Assembly: GCA_019638255.1 (NCBI GenBank)
Contig: JAHBUD010000001.1
Span: 3,224,001-3,288,000 of the forward strand
DNA: 64,000 nucleotides
Origin: Cyclobacteriaceae bacterium
GTDB lineage: Bacteria > Bacteroidota > Bacteroidia > Cytophagales > Cyclobacteriaceae
Direction of reading: 5' to 3'
Shown here: positions 17,960-27,218 of the stretch, one piece after another
Position numbering within the stretch: position 1 is the first letter of the stretch
How the letters are laid out: each line of letters opens with the position of its first letter
The notes under the pieces: model-generated
Database searches by the model: none
What the model was told of the DNA's origin: nothing
Seen by the model: only the letters and a program-made list of their open reading frames with translations
Position numbers and translations under genes: made by a program

Positions 17960-18654
17960 ATGAATGAACTTATTCCAGTTCCATTTCAATTAAGGCGTAG
18001 ACTTTGGTTTGGAGTCATAGGTTCATGCCTGTTCATTATTGTTGCAAGTGTTGAAGGTTCTCAGCGACCTGATTATGACCCCTGGCAGCAATCCATCAGT
18101 GCATTGAGTTTGGGTTCTCGTGGATGGATTCAAATTTTCAATTTCTTTGTATTTGGGGTAATTATATTAAGTACAGTCCAACTTGGCATAAAATTCTACA
18201 AGGTGGAAAAGGAGTTTTGGCCTTTCCTATCCTGATCGCTTTAACAGGCATAAGTTTTATTTTATGCGGTATCTTCCAACAAGATCCCGCACCAGGTTAT
18301 GATCCGGAGGGTTTGGAGCTTACTACCCCCACACTTCAAGGATTAATCCATCTTTTCTTCGCAGGAGTTTGTGCATTATGTGCAGTATTCGGTTTACTCA
18401 TCATGGCTCAACGGTTTGCAAAACATTCGACATGGCATGCTTGGCGGACTTACTCACTGTTTATGACAAATGTATTGGTGATCTTTGTTATCATCTATGC
18501 AATCTGGAGTAGGGCTTCTAGTGGATTTGCCGGAATGTTTGAACGTTTTGCATTAATGATCGTACCGACTTGGAGTCTTACTTTCCTGTATCGTTTGGAG
18601 AAAGGAATTCCTTTCATGTTTTCACGTGTAAGCCAGGAAGAAAATAAAAATTAA
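17960..18654 (+). pseudogene. DUF998-like membrane protein, broken by a frameshift
   Basis: Two overlapping frames give one protein: 17960-18235 encodes the first helices (RRLWFGVIGSCLFII) and ends early, and the frame open at 18124-18654 continues with FPILIALTGISFILCGIF and the last helices. The join lies near 18205-18215 at the run GGTGGAAAAGG, where one A more or less restores the frame. DUF998 proteins are multi-helix membrane proteins of unknown role. A true mutation or a sequencing error are both possible. Confidence 0.7.
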
Positions 18655-18662
18655 TAAAAATC

Positions 18663-18721
18663 GCACACACATTGCCCGGCCGCTATTGCAGCCCACATCC
18701 TAAGCCAGTCAAAGAGTGTGC
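18663..18721 (+). repeat. T2 stem-loop, right border of cassette 5 cargo
   Basis: GCACACACATTGCCCGGC and GCCAGTCAAAGAGTGTGC. It lies 8 bp after the last cargo stop and is closely related to the elements at 33205 and 38799. Confidence 0.75.
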
Positions 18722-18855
18722 TCAGTGCTGTGTAAGCTGACAATGCAGTAAATGAAAAATGCCCCACCGCACGGACTTACTAAAAAAGATTGGTGTTAAT
18801 TAACGGGTGACAAAAAAATGAGCTGCAAACGAAGTGAGGAGAAGGGCCCTACTAC
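18722..18855 (+). repeat. 3' frame of composite cassette 5
   Basis: Non-coding. AAAATGCCCCACCGCACG, then a stretch with TAACGGGTGACAAAAAAATG, and finally GAAGTGAGGAGAAGGGCCCT before the left core. The same order is found at 33264-33397 and 38858-38990. The final GGGCCCT is the partner of AGGGCCC at the cassette start. Confidence 0.65.
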
Positions 18856-19025
18856 TGCCAACAAAATGCTTGTGCAATGGCCGGGTTTGGTGTCCTCATT
18901 ACTTTCGGTTTCTTTATTTAAATTTATCACGTGGGACAGGTCGCAACTGGTCAGCCTTGTCAGCCGCTGAGGCGGCTTTAACAAGGCTTCCTTTTCCGGC
19001 CACTGCACAAGCACAAACGTTGTGG
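18856..19025 (+). repeat. attC-like site 5, closes cassette 5 (11247-19019), long class
   Basis: Left core TGCCAAC, right core GTTGTGG. Start GTTGGCAGTAATAGGGCCC (11246) pairs with end GGGCCCTACTACTGCCAAC across 7.6 kb with a single A/C mismatch. The extra hairpin has arms AGCCTTGT/ACAAGGCT. Confidence 0.9.
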
Positions 19026-19063
19026 CCAATGCTTAATGACGTTTAGAGTAACGAAGTAGAACC

Positions 19064-21457
19064 ATGAATAAAACGACTTTGACTATTTTATTGAGAAAAG
19101 TAAAAAAGAGATTTTTTGCTTTCGGTCTGAATACAATTGGACTCAGCTTCGGAGTTTGTTCAGTAATATTCATTACGGTTTATTCTATAGATGAATTGTC
19201 ATACGACAAGCACATACAAAATCATGAAAGAATCTATCGAGTAACGACAGAATATCAAACTAATTCGGGGACTGATTTAGCTATGGCTGAGTCTTTCTTA
19301 GGAATTTCACCAACATTAAAAAAGGAATTTCCCGAAGTGGAAGAAGCTGTCAGAGTTTTTCCATACACGGGAAATATTACCGTTCAATTCAAATCAGGTA
19401 ATAGCAATGTTTTTAAAGCTGAAAATACCTATAGGGTTGACAAGGAATTTTTTAAGGTCTTTAGGCATCCATTTATAGATGGAGTTGAAAGTGATTTTTC
19501 AAAGCCCAATTCAATTGTAGTAACAAAATCTTTATCGAAGAAACTGTTTGGTGACAAATCTCCAGTGAACAAAGCTGTTCTTATTGAGAACCAAATGTAT
19601 GGAGTAGTTGGGGTAATTAATGACCTTCCTAGGAATTCAGATTTATACTACGAAGCTTTACTATCGCATGACTTTTCATATTATGATGATGATTGGGGTA
19701 ATCCGGCAGGATTCACCTATGTGTTATTGCATAATTCAGAAACTTCTAATCAGCTTGAGTCCAAGATAAACTCGATTGCCACAGAAAAAGCGCTTTCCTT
19801 TTTTGTCAAGGAATATGACATGAAATCAAATGTCAGACTTTCATTACAACCGATAAGTACAATTCATTTTTCGAAGCAACTGAGCGGAGATTCCATAAAG
19901 GGAAATCCCATCTATTTAAAAGTACTGATAACATTGGGCGTGCTGATTTTTTTAATAGTGATTTTTAACCATTCAAACTTTTCGACTTCCATCTATGCCG
20001 AACGCATCCATGAGTTGAGTATTAGAAAACTGATGGGAATTAATAAGTCGGGCTTACTAAAGCAATTTGTATTTGAATCAACAACAGTGGCAGCGTTAGT
20101 AATATTGATTTCAATTACTTTGTACGCGATTTTATTGCCTTTTACTCAAGAAATGACAGGCAAAAGTTTGACATTTTCCCATCTCGCTGACAATACAACA
20201 TTGGTAATCTTATTGACAATTTTCTTGGTAATTGTTATTTCGGGAAGTTTTTATCCCGTTTTCTATTCATTCCAGAACTCAACCATAATAGGACTAAAGG
20301 GCTTTTCGAGTTTAGGGAACAATAGACTTAGAAAGTTTCTTACAGTTGGCCAGCTTATTTTTACAGCGGGTCTTGTTTTTTTTACGCTTACTGTCCATAA
20401 CCAAGTAAGTTTCTTGAGAAACAGGGACTTTGGGTTCAACTCGAATAACATAGTTATGGTTTCATTGTCAAAGGAGCATTCAAGTGGAAATAATTTGAAA
20501 ACCCTTACAGACCATTTACAAAAGGATAATTCAATGAATGACTTCTCTATAATTAACGAATTATCATACCCAGGAAGCGAAAGATTGGGTTATCAATTAG
20601 GTTGGATATACAACAACAACAATAGAATTGAAGCTAATTTTAATCTATTCGAAGTTGATAGTATATTTTCAGAACTACTAGGAATAAAATTCCTTGCTGG
20701 TGGAAGTTTTATCACTGGACAAAATGAAACAATTAAGCAAGCAATAGTGAATCATGCATTTGTAAAAATGGCAAGATTTGATAACGCAAGAAGTATTATT
20801 GGTGAAACAATACATGCATTTGACGAGCAAATCAGAATTGTAGGAGTTGTTTCGGATTTTAACTATCAAGGTTTTCAACAATCAATTAAGCCTCTTGTCA
20901 TGCTCCCAATTAATTCAACAAGCAATGACGGTAAAAAAGTATTGATTAAATTAAACAGACCTGAAGACTTAAAGAATATTGAAAGTACTTATTCAAAGCT
21001 ATCAACAATGGATGCTCTTGAATACACATTCTTGGACGACCGAGTTAAAAATATGTTTGAACAGGAGGCGACAACAGGACGGGTTACGCAAGCATTCAGT
21101 TTATTGGCAATTCTTCTTGCGACAATCGGTTTGTACTCTCTTTCCAATCTAATACTATTACAGCGGACAAAAGAAATTGGTGTTAGGAAAATCCTCGGCA
21201 TTAGCCAGAGTTCATTGACAATTTTGTTATCAAGAGAGTTTCTATTACTATTCCTAATCAGCTTTGCAGTAGCAATCCCTATCGCTTGGGACAGAAGTCA
21301 GCACTGGCTTTCTGATTATGCATTTCGGACAGATTTGAGAATTTCGACCATAGGACTATCTGGACTTATAATAGCCTTGATTTTAGTTATGGGTATATTG
21401 ACAAACATAATTCGAAGCACTAAAATTAATCCGGTGGACTTATTAAGGAACGAATAA
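19064..21457 (+). CDS. FtsX/MacB-type ABC permease (cassette 6)
   Basis: 797 residues. The first helix (about 20-42) is followed by a periplasmic MacB_PCD-like domain (IQNHERIYRVTTEYQ...), three helices (about 285-395), a second periplasmic domain, and a C-terminal FtsX block with LLQRTKEIGVRKILGISQ. It has no prefix domain, unlike the permease in cassette 5, and only limited similarity to it. It is the only gene in its 2.6 kb cassette, with no ATPase. The ATG lies 45 bp after the boundary. Confidence 0.85.
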   Translation: MNKTTLTILLRKVKKRFFAFGLNTIGLSFGVCSVIFITVYSIDELSYDKHIQNHERIYRVTTEYQTNSGTDLAMAESFLGISPTLKKEFPEVEEAVRVFPYTGNITVQFKSGNSNVFKAENTYRVDKEFFKVFRHPFIDGVESDFSKPNSIVVTKSLSKKLFGDKSPVNKAVLIENQMYGVVGVINDLPRNSDLYYEALLSHDFSYYDDDWGNPAGFTYVLLHNSETSNQLESKINSIATEKALSFFVKEYDMKSNVRLSLQPISTIHFSKQLSGDSIKGNPIYLKVLITLGVLIFLIVIFNHSNFSTSIYAERIHELSIRKLMGINKSGLLKQFVFESTTVAALVILISITLYAILLPFTQEMTGKSLTFSHLADNTTLVILLTIFLVIVISGSFYPVFYSFQNSTIIGLKGFSSLGNNRLRKFLTVGQLIFTAGLVFFTLTVHNQVSFLRNRDFGFNSNNIVMVSLSKEHSSGNNLKTLTDHLQKDNSMNDFSIINELSYPGSERLGYQLGWIYNNNNRIEANFNLFEVDSIFSELLGIKFLAGGSFITGQNETIKQAIVNHAFVKMARFDNARSIIGETIHAFDEQIRIVGVVSDFNYQGFQQSIKPLVMLPINSTSNDGKKVLIKLNRPEDLKNIESTYSKLSTMDALEYTFLDDRVKNMFEQEATTGRVTQAFSLLAILLATIGLYSLSNLILLQRTKEIGVRKILGISQSSLTILLSREFLLLFLISFAVAIPIAWDRSQHWLSDYAFRTDLRISTIGLSGLIIALILVMGILTNIIRSTKINPVDLLRNE

Positions 21458-21475
21458 GAACGGTTCAAGCACTGG

Positions 21476-21605
21476 CCACAACAGCAGCTATTTGCAATGG
21501 CTGGGTGACGTGTTAGTATAAAGTTTTATCTTTGCTATTACGTTTGGTCACGGTGGATAAATACGTTTTCAAAAGCCAGCCACTGCAAATAGCCAAACGT
21601 TGGCG
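21476..21605 (+). repeat. attC-like site 6, closes cassette 6 (19020-21599), short class
   Basis: Left core CCACAAC, right core GTTGGCG. Start GTTGTGGCCAATGCTT pairs with end AAGCACTGGCCACAAC. Its interior is almost the same as that of site 2 (GCTATTTGCAATGGCTGG arm). Confidence 0.9.
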
Positions 21606-21715
21606 GTAATTTTCAGAAAAGATAGTGCCAACTAAGGCGAGTCCAGCGACACCTCCTTTTCGTAATTATCAATGGGTCATAGCGACAAACACGTAGGACA
21701 TAAATTCAAACCCCT

Positions 21716-22495
21716 ATGAAAAAGATACTAAAGAGAATTTTAATTGGGACAGTTCTAACGACAGTGATTTCATTTACCGCAATAGCAACTTTGACTCTTT
21801 ATCCACAATTATTATTCGCGGAGAAAACAGTCTATAAGGACTTTAATATTTATTCAAATAACCCTTTGTCCGACACATATAAATCTGCAATTGACTATGC
21901 AATTGAAGTTGTAAAGACTTCTGAAATATATGAACCCAATCACCAACTCGACATCTTTTTGTGTCATGGGACATTTTATAACGACTTTGACACAAAACTT
22001 TTAGGGTTTGCTATGGCAAAAAGCCTCCATGACAATATTTTGCTAAAGGTTCCAGTAGACTTTGACAAGAACATTTTAATTGGGTGGAATAGCGAGCGGA
22101 ACTTAAAAAAGACTATAGCTCATGAAGCAATTCATTTCTATCAAATGAATAAATACGGAATGATGAGATTCAGTCCAATCACTCACCCACCTTCTTGGAA
22201 AGGAGAAGGTTACCCTGAGTATGTTGCTTACCAAAAAGATATAAAATCAGACGATTACGACTTGATAGACTCAATAACAAAGATTAAAGAATTTGAAAAG
22301 ACTGGAGAATATTGGTTCCCGACTGAGCCAGGACAACTTGACCCATTAGTTTATTACAAGGGGCGAGTTATGATTGAATACTTGATAGACATTAAGGGAA
22401 TGACTTATACTGAAATCCTTCACGACAGCGTGACGGAAGAAAAGGTGATTGAAGAAATGACAGTATGGTACGAGAGACAAAAGAATAAGGAGTAG
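21716..22495 (+). CDS. Membrane-anchored HExxH putative metallopeptidase (cassette 7)
   Basis: 259 residues. An N-terminal helix (about 8-32) anchors or exports the protein. HEAIHFYQMNKYG near 135 has the zinc motif HExxH, and GEGYPEYVAYQ about 30 residues on supplies a likely third ligand Glu, as in gluzincins. The architecture is like peptidase MA-type proteins, about usual length. Activity is inferred. The gene starts 117 bp into the cassette after a non-coding leader. Confidence 0.7.
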   Translation: MKKILKRILIGTVLTTVISFTAIATLTLYPQLLFAEKTVYKDFNIYSNNPLSDTYKSAIDYAIEVVKTSEIYEPNHQLDIFLCHGTFYNDFDTKLLGFAMAKSLHDNILLKVPVDFDKNILIGWNSERNLKKTIAHEAIHFYQMNKYGMMRFSPITHPPSWKGEGYPEYVAYQKDIKSDDYDLIDSITKIKEFEKTGEYWFPTEPGQLDPLVYYKGRVMIEYLIDIKGMTYTEILHDSVTEEKVIEEMTVWYERQKNKE

Positions 22496-22503
22496 AAAAC
22501 TAC

Positions 22504-22633
22504 CGCCAACAAAATGTTTCTGCAATGGTGCCGTGATGAGTTGTATTAAAGTTTTATCTTCGTTCAACGTTTGGTTTCGTGGGACAGGACGCGGCTTCAG
22601 AAAGGCACCACTGCAGAAACACAAACGTTGCCG
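22504..22633 (+). repeat. attC-like site 7, closes cassette 7 (21600-22627), short class
   Basis: Left core CGCCAAC, right core GTTGCCG. Start GTTGGCGGTAATTTTC pairs with end GAAAACTACCGCCAAC. Arms GTTTCTGCAATGGTG and CACCACTGCAGAAAC have only the A/C mispair. Confidence 0.9.
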
Positions 22634-22672
22634 CCAATACGCAAAATGACCCATAAAAAATATTCTACAGAC

Positions 22673-23086
22673 ATGAAATTTATTACAAGACTATTTCTCT
22701 TGACAATAACTCTGTTAATGAGTTGCTCAGACGATGAAACTTTTGAGACAAAGACTAATCTTTTGGTAGATGTATTTTGGTGGAACCCCGAAATAATTGG
22801 GACATCACCAAGTGGGTACGCAGTAGTATCACCTTTAGTTTTTAATAGAGACAAGAGCGCAAGTGTTGGTGGAAACAAAGCAAAATGGAGGTTTATTGAA
22901 AATGGGCACTCTATACAATTAACATATTTATATGCAAATTATTCGGACAAGTACGAAATTATAAATCTCTCAGACACCGAATTTCATTTTAAGCATTACA
23001 GCGGTTCAGGGGAATTTCTGATTGAACTAAAATATGATAGGTGTCATAGGGGAGCGTTAAACCCTTGGTCAAACCCTTGCCTTTAA
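22673..23086 (+). CDS. Small lipoprotein (cassette 8)
   Basis: 137 residues from the ATG at 22673, chosen because it gives a compact lipoprotein signal, MKFITRLFLLTITLLMSC, with Cys18 as the lipidation site; an in-frame ATG lies at 22646. The mature part is acidic near the start (SDDETFETKT) and beta-rich afterwards, similar in plan to lipocalin-like Bacteroidota lipoproteins, but not recognised. Outer-membrane or periplasmic. Confidence 0.6.
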   Translation: MKFITRLFLLTITLLMSCSDDETFETKTNLLVDVFWWNPEIIGTSPSGYAVVSPLVFNRDKSASVGGNKAKWRFIENGHSIQLTYLYANYSDKYEIINLSDTEFHFKHYSGSGEFLIELKYDRCHRGALNPWSNPCL

Positions 23087-23226
23087 AAATATTTTAGACA
23101 GTTTTGCCGACATAGACAGGTCAACCCGACAACGTTTCAGTTAATTTGGAGCCAGACACGTCCAAAAATCATTAACGGTTGACTTGAGACAAGTCAATGA
23201 ATGAATTAACGGTGGACGCGTACTGG
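23087..23226 (+). repeat. Type-3 cassette tail (no terminator), cassette 8
   Basis: Non-coding stretch that matches part of the tails at 33869-34120 and 60080-60319: TTTTAGACAGTTTTG, CAACGTTT, TTGGAGCCAGACACGTCC, then a small hairpin TTGACTTG AGA CAAGTCAA (23179-23197) with arms unique to this copy, then GGTGGACGCG. The terminator part seen in the others is missing here. Confidence 0.6.
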
Positions 23227-23357
23227 CGGCAACACCAGGTTTATGCCAGCTGCGGGTGACAGGCTGAAATGTAGTTCGGTTTTATTAATTTCGTTCACCC
23301 ACGTGGGATAAATTCGGCTTCGAAAACCGCAGCCGTCATAAACCCAAAACGTTGTGG
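23227..23357 (+). repeat. attC-like site 8, closes cassette 8 (22628-23351), short class
   Basis: Left core CGGCAAC, right core GTTGTGG. Start GTTGCCGCCAATACGC pairs with end GCGTACTGGCGGCAAC. Same GTTTATGCCAGCTGCGG arm type as sites 3, 9, 13, 20 and 28. Confidence 0.9.
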
Positions 23358-23390
23358 GTAATTGCCAAAAAAAGTTATGGACAACAGACA

Positions 23391-23864
23391 ATGCGATTAA
23401 CAATTTTGACTTTTATTTTAATAGTAACGCTGGACAGTTGTTCAAGCAATTACAACTCAGAAAAATTCGACAAGACTGTTTGGCTATCGAATAATGACAT
23501 GGCCGACAGGTACAATCCAAGAGCACAAATGACAAATGACTTATTGGAGAATTACTTAAAACCTGGAATACACAGAGACTCAATAATATTATTGTTAGGC
23601 CGACCATATTTGGAGAAAATTGAAAATAGACTTCCAAAAGGACTTCAAGTTCCAGACTCACTATCTTTAATAGACTCTGTAAATTTTCGAAAAGAAAATC
23701 GGGACAAAGCACTAAAAAATTATAATGATTGGTATGCTGCACATGGACGACCGGACACTCTAATGTTTTATCCAGTTGGCTGGTCAACGATTGACCCTAA
23801 ATTTTTGGTGATTAAATTTAAATCTGACAGCACAGCATACGAGTTTTGGGTTGAGCAACATTGA
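23391..23864 (+). CDS. Small lipoprotein (cassette 9)
   Basis: 157 residues from the ATG at 23391; the longer frame begins at a TTG inside the cassette core. Signal MRLTILTFILIVTLDSC places the lipidated Cys at 17. The mature part includes LKPGIHRDSIILLLGRPYLE, like the small OmpA-assembly (SmpA/BamE-type) repeat that compares 'G-x-x-x-x-x-V/I-x-x-x-L-G-x-P', and ends FKSDSTAYEFWVEQH. A BamE-like fold is plausible but unproven. Confidence 0.6.
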   Translation: MRLTILTFILIVTLDSCSSNYNSEKFDKTVWLSNNDMADRYNPRAQMTNDLLENYLKPGIHRDSIILLLGRPYLEKIENRLPKGLQVPDSLSLIDSVNFRKENRDKALKNYNDWYAAHGRPDTLMFYPVGWSTIDPKFLVIKFKSDSTAYEFWVEQH

Positions 23865-23898
23865 CAGACAACTAACAAAGATTGTGGACGGCAACTAC

Positions 23899-24029
23899 CC
23901 ACAACACTGTGTTTATGCCAGCTGCGGGTGACAGTTTAAAATGTAGTTTTGGTTTATTAATTTCGTCCACCCACGGTGGACAGTGACGGCTTCGAAAGCC
24001 GCAGCCGTCATAAACACAAATCGTTAGCG
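23899..24029 (+). repeat. attC-like site 9, closes cassette 9 (23352-24023), short class
   Basis: Left core CCACAAC, right core GTTAGCG. Start GTTGTGGGTAATTGCC pairs with end GGCAACTACCCACAAC, with one A/C mispair. Confidence 0.9.
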
Positions 24030-24225
24030 CCCATGCCCTCTGTGTAACCCGACAAATGACAACTCAATGAAAAAGAATGTAACACTGGACTCTTCTTCGG
24101 ACAAAGACTCAACACGGGGACAAATGAGTGTTTCAATCATAACGATGGACTTAAAAAAAATAGGGACAAGGAGTTCCAGCCGCACTGCAACCGATAGAGA
24201 TTCTCGCCAACGCTTTTGGCACTTG
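24030..24225 (+). repeat. 5' frame of composite cassette 10
   Basis: Non-coding, with GGACAAATGAGTG and TTTTTTTGGC-like segments comparable in plan, but not in detail, to the frames of cassettes 4 and 5. Short ORFs on both strands have no support. Confidence 0.45.
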
Positions 24226-24273
24226 CTATTGCCGCACAACCGACACTCAAACCAAAGCAATAGCAAGAGCCAA
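24226..24273 (+). repeat. T2 stem-loop, left border of cassette 10 cargo
   Basis: TTGGCACTTGCTATTGC and GCAATAGCAAGAGCCAA pair except at one A/A position. The loop CGCACAACCGACACTCAAAC belongs to the common family. Confidence 0.75.
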
Positions 24274-24305
24274 GCCAACCAACCGTCCAACTAAACATTT
24301 AAGCC

Positions 24306-25508
24306 ATGAAAAACCCCTTGAGACTGTTTCTTGTTTTTACGATGATATGCTTTTGGTCGCTATCTTCTTACTCACAAACAACTCTAAGCAAGAGATGCGG
24401 GAAATGTTCAAAGGAAGTATCCATTAATTCAAAAGTTGGAGATACATGTCCGCACTGTGGTGTGAGATGGGGTTATGAGAGCACAAGCACAACAACAATT
24501 CCAAGTTCTTCAACGCCTTATCTTGATTACTATCAATCACCAGTAAAATCTAACACCTCATCCTCTCAAAAGAAAACCACCCCAGTCAAAATACCACCCA
24601 ACCCATTTAAATCATATTCAAAAGAGCAAACAGAAAGATGGCTGGAAGATAAACTAAATCAATACTCTCAAAAGAGAATATGGTGCCCAGACAATAATGC
24701 ATTAATGGCATCACCATGTCGTACATATGATGAATACGAATGCAAACTTGATGGCACTTATTTGATTGTCAAATTTAATTATGACAATAAATATGATGAA
24801 GTAAACTACTTAACACTATACGACTTCAGTTATTTGAGTGGAAAAAGTTATGGCACGGAAATAAATATTTCAAACACTTCAACAACAAACAACTTGGACG
24901 ATTGGCAAAGCAAGAGGAAACTGGTTAACTATATTACCATCGGATATAAAAATGATGCAGAAGATAGTTTGGTCGAAAAACTTGGGTTTGCATTTGAGCA
25001 CCTAAAGAAATTCTACAAACGTCCAGTTAATAGAGAGTTGCCAGAGTTCACGTCTAAGTCAGATTTAAATAAACCATCACTCGCTGATACAAAAGAATGG
25101 ATTTCGTCAAAACTAAATACTTATACTGCTAAAAGGTTTGACATAGTTAGTTCATGCTGTTCTTATACAGTTAGCAGTCCTTCATTTGGATTCAGTGATT
25201 TATTCTTAGTCATGCAGTATTATGACATCTCGAACAGAAAGGTAACAGTAAAAATTCCTATTTGTGAATGCTATATAGGCGAGGTTGGCTCGTTAAGTTC
25301 AAATGATTTTAGTGGATGCAATTTTCGTTTTTACTCTCAAAAAGAGAATATTACAGCGGAAGATTGGCAAGGGAGACGAACGTTAGACTTTATTAACCTT
25401 AAAATTGATTTTCATAAAGAAGACGATTTGTTCAACCGTCTTCAAAAAGCATTTAAGAACCTAAAAACTTACTGTCCAACAGTGACAAAGAAGAAAGAAA
25501 CATTTTGA
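24306..25508 (+). CDS. Secreted zinc-ribbon protein with a duplicated domain
   Basis: 400 residues. A signal peptide (about 1-24, ending SYSQ) is followed by a Cys4 zinc ribbon (CGKC ... CPHCG at about 32-52), a Ser/Thr/Pro-rich linker (about 57-100), and two related domains of about 130 residues. Each domain begins with an acidic helix (ERWLEDKLNQYSQKRIW near 113 and KEWISSKLNTYTAKRFD near 262) and contains ENI/DDW-type endings and a LVEKLGFAFEHLKKF-like helix. Internal duplication is clear. Function unknown. Confidence 0.65.
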   Translation: MKNPLRLFLVFTMICFWSLSSYSQTTLSKRCGKCSKEVSINSKVGDTCPHCGVRWGYESTSTTTIPSSSTPYLDYYQSPVKSNTSSSQKKTTPVKIPPNPFKSYSKEQTERWLEDKLNQYSQKRIWCPDNNALMASPCRTYDEYECKLDGTYLIVKFNYDNKYDEVNYLTLYDFSYLSGKSYGTEINISNTSTTNNLDDWQSKRKLVNYITIGYKNDAEDSLVEKLGFAFEHLKKFYKRPVNRELPEFTSKSDLNKPSLADTKEWISSKLNTYTAKRFDIVSSCCSYTVSSPSFGFSDLFLVMQYYDISNRKVTVKIPICECYIGEVGSLSSNDFSGCNFRFYSQKENITAEDWQGRRTLDFINLKIDFHKEDDLFNRLQKAFKNLKTYCPTVTKKKETF

Positions 25509-25525
25509 ACCCAAACAATTAGAAT

Positions 25526-25738
25526 ATGACAACTACATCCAAAATCATTGCGACAGTTGCAGTAATCTTTGTTTTCATGTTATTGTCTGCTGCACTTCAA
25601 GCTGGGTCAGGCCCAGGCGGACGAAACCCAGGGATATTAGGCTTAATTTTTTTAATCGGTCTGATTGCGGCAATCCGTGCAATATGGAAAAAGCCTAAAG
25701 AATCAAATGCCGATAACACTTCTTTAAAGAAAGACTAA
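25526..25738 (+). CDS. Small two-helix membrane protein
   Basis: 70 residues with helices at about 6-27 and 38-55, separated by a Gly/Pro-rich GSGPGGRNPGILG loop. Starts 17 bp after the zinc-ribbon gene, and the J-domain gene follows directly at its stop, so the three form an operon. Confidence 0.6.
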   Translation: MTTTSKIIATVAVIFVFMLLSAALQAGSGPGGRNPGILGLIFLIGLIAAIRAIWKKPKESNADNTSLKKD

Positions 25739-26218
25739 GTGTTTAAGGATTATTACTTGATTTTAGAAATACCATTTGAGGCATCTGTCGAGGAAATAAA
25801 AGTCGCTTTTAAAAAACAAGCCTTGCGTTGGCATCCTGACAGAAATCAGGGAAGAGACACAAAATCAATTATGCAGGATATCAATGAAGCATATTTGGTT
25901 TTAAAAGATGCAGAAGCTCGAATTCGTTATGACAATGAATATAAACGCTTCAAAGCTTACCAGAAAAAAGAAAGCGAATTCACTGTAGCTTCAAATGTGG
26001 AAGATGATTTCCCTAAAGAAAGCAAGTATGAATTTGACGATGAAATCCTTAAGAGATGGATGGCAAACGCAAGAGAGCAAGCTTCTAACTTAGTTTCACA
26101 GACATTTGAAGAAATTAAAATTGGTGCAAAAGCAGCTGGAAGAGAAATGTTCCAACAATTTATAGCCTTTGCTATCATTGGATTGATATTTACAATCATT
26201 TTTAAAGCTTGCAATTAA
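25739..26218 (+). CDS. Tail-anchored J-domain (DnaJ-like) protein
   Basis: 159 residues starting at GTG immediately after the previous stop. The J-domain (about 3-67) has the HPD motif in LRWHPDRNQG. The C-terminal helix (about 138-157, FIAFAIIGLIFTIIF) is a probable membrane anchor. It would recruit and stimulate an Hsp70 at the membrane. No GrpE or DnaK genes are nearby. Confidence 0.8.
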   Translation: MFKDYYLILEIPFEASVEEIKVAFKKQALRWHPDRNQGRDTKSIMQDINEAYLVLKDAEARIRYDNEYKRFKAYQKKESEFTVASNVEDDFPKESKYEFDDEILKRWMANAREQASNLVSQTFEEIKIGAKAAGREMFQQFIAFAIIGLIFTIIFKACN

Positions 26219-26231
26219 ATTCGCAATCAAG

Positions 26232-26972
26232 ATGAAAACAATCTGTATAACAAGCTTCGAAGACCTCTTGCAAAAATGTTCGGTACTTAATCAGCGCTAT
26301 GAAAATAATATTTTATATAGAGGAGCTTCGAATCATTTGATACCATCTCTTGCTGAACGGTGTTCGTTCAAATCTTACCAAGACTTGGCTCATAAAGAAT
26401 TTTCAATTCTCACCGATTTTAGCAAATACTCAACAATAGATTATAAACATAAGAAAGAAATATCAAGAGACTGGGAAATTCGAATAGCTTCGCGTGAACA
26501 TGGTTTGGTTAGTAGCTTAATGGATTGGACAAATAACATTGAGATAGCGACAGAATTCTCAATTAAGGATTTTCATAAAAAAAATATCGACTTCACATCT
26601 ATTTGGGTTTTAATCAAACAGAATATTGACCAAATAAATCTTGAGGAATCAACGGCTCTACACTTCAATGATTTAGAAGTTCCTACGATAATAAACTATT
26701 CTTTATCAGCTGACTATTTCAAGAAAAACCACGCAAGAAGAAAATTTATTCAGGGCGGATTATTTTTGAAGCAAAATTACATCGACATCATTAACCCTTT
26801 AAACTCAAATCAGTATTTTCAAGACAAACTAATTCAATTTATTATTTCCAAAGAAGTCTTGCCGACAATTTGGAGTAGCCTTTCACAAAAACTTAATCTT
26901 GACGAGGACTCGGTTGTAATGAAGACGGCATTAGATGACGTCTGCAAAGACTTGAATTCCAAATATGCATAG
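26232..26972 (+). CDS. FRG-domain protein
   Basis: 246 residues. The N-terminal FRG domain is marked by ILYRGASNHLIPSLAER near 27 and the later EHGLVSSLMDWTNNIEIATEF segment. FRG proteins occur in mobile elements, phage-defence islands and toxin loci, and their activity is not settled. Last gene of the cassette 10 cargo; the stop lies about 12 bp from the T2 element. Confidence 0.7.
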   Translation: MKTICITSFEDLLQKCSVLNQRYENNILYRGASNHLIPSLAERCSFKSYQDLAHKEFSILTDFSKYSTIDYKHKKEISRDWEIRIASREHGLVSSLMDWTNNIEIATEFSIKDFHKKNIDFTSIWVLIKQNIDQINLEESTALHFNDLEVPTIINYSLSADYFKKNHARRKFIQGGLFLKQNYIDIINPLNSNQYFQDKLIQFIISKEVLPTIWSSLSQKLNLDEDSVVMKTALDDVCKDLNSKYA

Positions 26973-26983
26973 CTCCAAATGCA

Positions 26984-27043
26984 CAGCACACTTGCCAAAG
27001 CCGCACATTCCGACACACGACCAAAGCTTTGCCAAGAGTGCTG
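26984..27043 (+). repeat. T2 stem-loop, right border of cassette 10 cargo
   Basis: CAGCACACTTGCCAAAGC and GCTTTGCCAAGAGTGCTG with the fixed mispair region. The loop CGCACATTCCGACACACGAC is of the common type. Confidence 0.75.
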
Positions 27044-27218
27044 CTCCACCGCACCAAACTGGACAGAGTGGTAGTTCAGTGTAAGCCGACAGTTCAGTGT
27101 GCGGTTGCCCCACGCGCGACTAAGAACAAACCGACAATGACTCAAGGACAAGAAACATTCACGTGGACAACAAGCCGACAAATTAACGGTTGACAGAAAA
27201 GAGTGAGGAGGGCACGGG
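27044..27218 (+). repeat. 3' frame of composite cassette 10
   Basis: Non-coding. GCTCCACCGCACC, then GCCGACA-type short repeats and CACGTGGACAACAAGCCGAC, then the cassette end GGGCACGGGCG. Nothing else is seen. Confidence 0.5.
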
